A DNA stretch of 64,000 bases from Chryseobacterium arthrosphaerae (GTDB lineage Bacteria; Bacteroidota; Bacteroidia; Flavobacteriales; Weeksellaceae). The position numbers and the translations under genes are program-made. A model generated the notes under the pieces. It was not told where the DNA came from. It saw nothing but the letters and a program-made list of their open reading frames with translations, and ran no database searches. The stretch is taken from the NCBI RefSeq assembly GCF_001684965.1, contig NZ_MAYG01000001.1:496001-560000 (forward strand). Reading direction: 5' to 3'. Shown here piece after piece: positions 60,987 to 64,000 of this stretch (position 1 is its first letter; the number at the start of each line of letters is the position of its first letter).

Positions 60987-61055
60987 GTGGTAGGTAATAG
61001 ATAATAGATAATAGATAATAGGTAATAGGTGGTAGGTAGCAGGTGGCAGGTAATG
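60984..61055 (+). repeat. Degenerate TAGGTGG/AATAGAT repeats starting at a TAG stop
   Basis: From the stop codon the sequence reads TAGGTGGTAGGTAATAG, then three to four AATAGAT heptamers, then TAGGTGGTAGGTAGCAGGTGGCAGG. The first and last words equal those at 17809. It separates the receptor gene from the methyltransferase. Confidence 0.8.
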
Positions 61056-61145
61056 GGGAGAACTGTTTCTTTATACTGCCTGATGTTAATCGATATTGAT
61101 CTTGTGGACAGGAACCAAAACTTTGAACTTTAGACCCTGAAACCG

Positions 61146-61153
61146 TATCTTTG
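61146..61153 (+). promoter_or_regulatory. Promoter -7 element (TATCTTTG), leaderless arrangement
   Basis: Exact TAnnTTTG ending 5 nt before ATG 61159. Confidence 0.62.
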
Positions 61154-61158
61154 CAGCT

Positions 61159-61863
61159 ATGAAAGATTTAATGGGCAGAGCCATCTGGGATTATTATCAC
61201 AATGAAGATCCTGAAGATCTGCAGACCGAAACATCAATTTCTGAAGTGGATGAACTTCCGGTAGAGTATTTATTCAGGGATTTTGAAGAAATGAATGCTA
61301 TTGAGCAAAAGGCATTGCAGCTATCTGAAGGGAAAACTCTGGATATCGGAGCCGGAGCCGGCTCTCACACATTGTATCTTCAGAATGAAAGAAACCTGGA
61401 CGTGACAGCTTTGGATATTTCACCAAAATCTATCGAAGTCTGCCAACTGAGAGGGATCAGAAAAGCAGTATGTGAAAATATCCTGGATTTTTCAGGACAA
61501 ACCTTTGATACGATTCTGTTGCTGATGAACGGTACCGGAATTTTTGAAGGGCTTGGGAAAATTGATATCTATCTTCAGAAACTGCATGCGCTGTTAAATG
61601 AAAACGGACAGATCCTGATCGACAGTACGGATATTCTTTATATGTTTGACCGTGATAAGGATGGCGGGGTGTATATCCCGGCCGGCGGTTATTACGGAGA
61701 ACTGGATTATGTGGTTCATTATAAAGGAGAGTCTGAGGAACCGATCACCTGGCTGTATCTAGATTTCAATACATTGAAAAATGCAGCTGAAAACAACGGA
61801 TTCAAAATAGAAAGAGTATTGAAAGATGAGGATTCTTATCTGGCAAAACTGACCAAAGAATAA
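61159..61863 (+). CDS. Class I SAM-dependent methyltransferase
   Basis: A 234-residue Rossmann-fold methyltransferase. SAM motif I is LDIGAGAGSHTLYL at about residue 70, followed by VTALDISPKSIEVC (acidic residue binding the ribose) and FDTILLLMNGTGIFEGLG. The last third, DSTDILYMFDRDKDGG, is specific to an uncharacterised subfamily. The acceptor substrate is unknown. The start at ATG 61159 fits a leaderless transcript. Confidence 0.9.
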   Translation: MKDLMGRAIWDYYHNEDPEDLQTETSISEVDELPVEYLFRDFEEMNAIEQKALQLSEGKTLDIGAGAGSHTLYLQNERNLDVTALDISPKSIEVCQLRGIRKAVCENILDFSGQTFDTILLLMNGTGIFEGLGKIDIYLQKLHALLNENGQILIDSTDILYMFDRDKDGGVYIPAGGYYGELDYVVHYKGESEEPITWLYLDFNTLKNAAENNGFKIERVLKDEDSYLAKLTKE

Positions 61864-61913
61864 AACCTATAGATGTCATTGCGGGTTAAAAGCAATTCAT
61901 CAATAATCATATA

Positions 61914-61945
61914 TTGTCATTCTGTACACCGGGATGACAATTTTT
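61914..61945 (+). terminator. Rho-independent terminator
   Basis: TTGTCAT and ATGACAA around a 13-nt loop, followed by TTTTT. Confidence 0.78.
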
Positions 61946-61959
61946 ATTTTGTAGTTCTT

Positions 61960-62045
61960 CCTAGCCCCGATAGAAACGGTTACCCCACAGCAGGCTAAGG
62001 ATTAGCAGGGAGCGAGGAGTAAAAGTGCATAGCGGGAATCAGCTC
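61960..62045. repeat. AGCCCCGAT-type intergenic element
   Basis: The stretch CTAGCCCCGATAGAAACGG ... GGGAGCGAGGAG ... TGCATAGCGGGAATCAGCTCC, ending at the stop codon of the next gene, resembles a dispersed element I recall from Chryseobacterium intergenic regions. It is unusually GC-rich for this genome. Only one copy is in the window, so the repeat status rests on memory. Confidence 0.45.
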
Positions 62046-62714
62046 CTAATAATTCCTGAGCATATGGATAACCCTTACAAACGGAAAATAAGCAAACCAT
62101 TCCTGGAAATAAAAATACATAAGAACTACCGTTCCTGCGCATACAATCACAGGAAGGATATAGGATTCTGCACGGTAAGGAAGTTTCCTGGGAGTAGCTA
62201 AAACACTGATGATCATTAAACCCAGAACTCCAACAGCAATAACTCCTATTTCCGGGCTATACCGGGAAAGGGAAAGGGTATCAAAACGGGATTGCAGAAC
62301 GTATTTCTGAAACATAAAAAAAGTAAAACCAAATGCCAGAGCAAAGAAAGCGGCAAAATACTTTTTGAGTTTTATTAAATTCAGAAATAACAAAATAGAT
62401 CCCGGAACAGTACTGAAAAAAACACTGCTCACCAGAATGGTAGTCCTTGAATACAGCCTGATAGCACCAGGATCGTCCGTAACATGATCTTTCCAGGTTT
62501 CTTTTTCTTCCGTAAGTTTGGCTTCCTCTGCATTTCTTTTGTCCTGTATCATTTGCTGAATGGAAGATCTTTCCTGCTCTGTAAAGATTCGGCCCCTTTC
62601 TTCTAAAATTTCAAAAGCCATCTGTACCGCTTCCGGAACAAAGCGGTTTCCTTCTTTCAGGTAGTTTTCCAGCTCGGAACCGGAGAGTTTTCTTAAAACA
62701 CTTTTATTGACCAT
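62046..62714 (-). CDS. Hypothetical membrane protein with N-terminal cytosolic helical domain
   Basis: A 222-residue protein from ATG 62714. The first 90 residues are hydrophilic and helical (SVLRKLSGSELENYLKEGNR, AVQMAFEILEERGRIFTEQE), then three to four transmembrane helices. No family recognised. A longer frame from 62777 would start inside the terminator of the preceding gene, while a -7 element lies 11 nt before 62714; the shorter start is chosen. Confidence 0.82.
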   Translation of the reverse strand: MVNKSVLRKLSGSELENYLKEGNRFVPEAVQMAFEILEERGRIFTEQERSSIQQMIQDKRNAEEAKLTEEKETWKDHVTDDPGAIRLYSRTTILVSSVFFSTVPGSILLFLNLIKLKKYFAAFFALAFGFTFFMFQKYVLQSRFDTLSLSRYSPEIGVIAVGVLGLMIISVLATPRKLPYRAESYILPVIVCAGTVVLMYFYFQEWFAYFPFVRVIHMLRNY

Positions 62715-62725
62715 AGATGAGAGCA

Positions 62726-62733
62726 CAAATATA
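62726..62733 (-). promoter_or_regulatory. Promoter -7 element (TATATTTG)
   Basis: Exact TAnnTTTG on the minus strand, 11 nt before ATG 62714, so the 5' leader would be only about 4-6 nt. Confidence 0.62.
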
Positions 62734-62762
62734 GAATAAAAGAGAATTGTGGGACAAGCCAT

Positions 62763-62788
62763 AAAAAAGACCGCCATTAAGACGGTCT
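62763..62788 (-). terminator. Rho-independent terminator
   Basis: On the minus strand AGACCG, 9-nt loop, CGGTCT, then TTTTT. It ends the transcript of the gene at 62795. Confidence 0.8.
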
Positions 62789-62794
62789 CCTGTT

Positions 62795-63163
62795 TTATTT
62801 ACAGTATTTTTCTAATAAGCTGTTGAAAACACTCCCTTCTGATATCGATCTGAAAGGCATTTTCTTATGATCAATCAGAGGTTTCTCATCATCTCTGTAA
62901 TTGATTTTAACGATCTCATCAGAGGCTGTTTTATCTTTACATTTATATTCCATAAAATATTCTACGGATTCAATAACGGGATCCTGTTTTATGGTATTAA
63001 CAACCTGGATCCAGGAGTAGAAACCATCCTTTGTTTGTTTATCAAATGAATAATTCCATACCGCTCCGGACTGATCGTTTCCTATTTTATGGTATTCACG
63101 CTCTTGTGCATTCAATACTGATGAATATAAAAACAGAATAAAAAGTAACAATATTTTTTTCAT
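62795..63163 (-). CDS. Secreted hypothetical protein downstream of metG
   Basis: A 122-residue exported protein with a signal peptide (cut after VLNAQ). The mature part (REYHKIGNDQSGAVWNYSFD, WIQVVNTIKQDPVIESVEYF, NYRDDEKPL) is a single small domain with three Cys, one of them in the last two residues. I do not recognise it. It begins 15 nt after metG on the same strand and is likely cotranscribed with it. Confidence 0.82.
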   Translation of the reverse strand: MKKILLLFILFLYSSVLNAQEREYHKIGNDQSGAVWNYSFDKQTKDGFYSWIQVVNTIKQDPVIESVEYFMEYKCKDKTASDEIVKINYRDDEKPLIDHKKMPFRSISEGSVFNSLLEKYCK

Positions 63164-63178
63164 GAATGAAAATACTGA

Positions 63179-64000
63179 TTATCCAATCTCAATACCGTTT
63201 TCAACATTGCTGTCATCCGGTGTTACGAAAGATAATTTTCCGTCTGGTTTGGTTGTTAATAATAACATTCCCTGAGATTCAATTCCTCTGATCTTTCTCG
63301 GAGCAAGGTTTAATAAAATCATTACCTGTTTACCGATTATTTCTTCAGGAGTAAAGCTTTCTGCAATTCCAGAAACAACTGTTCTTACGTCTACTCCTGT
63401 ATCTACAGTAAGTTTCAGTAGCTTATCAGCTTTTTCTACTTTTTCAGCTTCTAAAATGGTTGCAGTTCTAAGGTCTACTTTAGTAAAATCATCAAATGTG
63501 ATCTCTTCTTTCATAGGGTTGGCGTTAGGGTTTGTTTTTTTATTGTTTTGTTTGGTATCTTCCAGTTTCTGGATCTGGGCTTCGATTACGCTGTCTTCAA
63601 TTTTAGAGAAAAGAAGAGATGCTTCGTTGATCTTATGTCCGGTTTCAATTAAAACGGATTTAGTTTCTATATCGCTCCAGCTTAATTTTTCTGCATTGAA
63701 CATGTTCAGTAGCTTTTCAGAGCTGAAAGGCATGAATGGTTCACATAATTGTGCTAGAGCAACAGCGATCTGTGCTCCTACAAATAGAGATTGAGCTGCC
63801 TTTTCCGGATTGTCCTTGATGGTTTTCCAAGGCTCTTCAGTCTGAAGATACTGGTTTCCAAATCTTGCAAGGTTCATTAATGCAGATAAAGCATTTCTGA
63901 ATTCATAATGCTCTAAGAATCCTGAAATTTCTGTAGCTGCTTTATTGATCTCTTTTAATTCCGGACTGTTTACGTCTCCCTGAGGAACAACACCGTCGTA
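63179..64000 (-). CDS. metG: Methionyl-tRNA synthetase, C-terminal part (runs off the window)
   Basis: The open frame continues to the right edge without an internal start requirement. The visible part reads YDGVVPQGDVNSPELKEINK, then the anticodon-binding helical domain (RNALSALMNLARFGNQYLQ, TEEPWKTIKD, QLCEPFMPFSSEKLLNMF). A linker rich in Asn and Lys follows, and then the C-terminal EMAP/Trbp tRNA-binding domain (FDDFTKVDLRTATILEAEKV, VSGIAESFTPEEIIGKQVMILLNLAPRKIRGIESQGMLL). The C-terminal domain shows a dimeric MetG of the E. coli type. The 5' part with HIGH and KMSKS lies outside. Confidence 0.95.
   Translation of the reverse strand, partial: YDGVVPQGDVNSPELKEINKAATEISGFLEHYEFRNALSALMNLARFGNQYLQTEEPWKTIKDNPEKAAQSLFVGAQIAVALAQLCEPFMPFSSEKLLNMFNAEKLSWSDIETKSVLIETGHKINEASLLFSKIEDSVIEAQIQKLEDTKQNNKKTNPNANPMKEEITFDDFTKVDLRTATILEAEKVEKADKLLKLTVDTGVDVRTVVSGIAESFTPEEIIGKQVMILLNLAPRKIRGIESQGMLLLTTKPDGKLSFVTPDDSNVENGIEIG

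Overview
The window comes from a low-GC member of the Bacteroidota, most probably Chryseobacterium or a close relative in the Weeksellaceae. The evidence is the gene content (PorT and a type IX secretion cargo protein, a GLPGLI protein, DUF3857/transglutaminase proteins, an SDR-type threonine dehydrogenase, menaquinone rather than ubiquinone synthesis), the flavobacterial promoter signature TAnnTTTG in front of many genes, the near absence of Shine-Dalgarno sequences, and the tandem and palindromic intergenic repeats typical of this group. No tRNA or rRNA gene, CRISPR array, insertion sequence or prophage was found. Most of it is ordinary chromosomal backbone.

Layout. 1-2460: cytochrome bd oxidase (cydAB) and the start of a small protein. 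2695-5134: gyrB and a small membrane protein. 5178-5716: a non-coding region with an exact Fur-type box, a candidate small RNA and a truncated gene copy, followed by two large DUF3857 proteins (5717-9543). 9637-17811: a DUF3298 lipoprotein, lipid kinase, T9SS cargo protein, dicarboxylate symporter, gamma-glutamyltransferase, threonine dehydrogenase and a degenerate deacetylase-like protein. 17912-22444: phosphoesterase, a KAS III-like synthase, and a hypothetical-menG-porT operon. 22583-24972: a coiled-coil protein, zapA, a 6S-type RNA and RNase Y. 25046-29194: an MFS transporter, two paralogous Cys-rich double-glycine-leader peptides, and a yeiH/LysR pair. 29432-30850: a CLC-F fluoride antiporter under a fluoride riboswitch. 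31008-37845: GLPGLI protein, thioesterase, ArsC/Spx-like protein, a third GG-leader peptide, an idi-hypothetical-gcvT operon, HAD protein, serA and mscL. 38091-48161: nnr, yidD-lgt, rarA, a giant DUF2339 membrane protein, a surface protein, pheA and a thioesterase. 48298-52042: dnaA and neighbours. 52056-52764: a GxxExxY nuclease-fold gene enclosed by copies of an ATCTGCG repeat and next to a perfect 21-bp hairpin. 53294-61863: an Mpo1-like protein, then an AraC regulator with a TolC/HlyD/MFS tripartite efflux operon, an IutA-like siderophore receptor and a methyltransferase. 62046-64000: two small proteins and the 3' part of metG.

Genes that appear to work together: cydAB; menG (needed to make the menaquinol that CydAB oxidises); lgt, which modifies the lipoproteins encoded here; PorT, needed to export proteins such as the one at 11738; the fluoride sensor and its exporter; LysR with YeiH; and AraC with the efflux operon. 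The observations most worth follow-up are the GxxExxY/repeat island, the GG-leader peptide family, the fluoride riboswitch, the Fur-box/small RNA locus, the 6S RNA behind zapA, and the several heptanucleotide repeats in intergenic regions.
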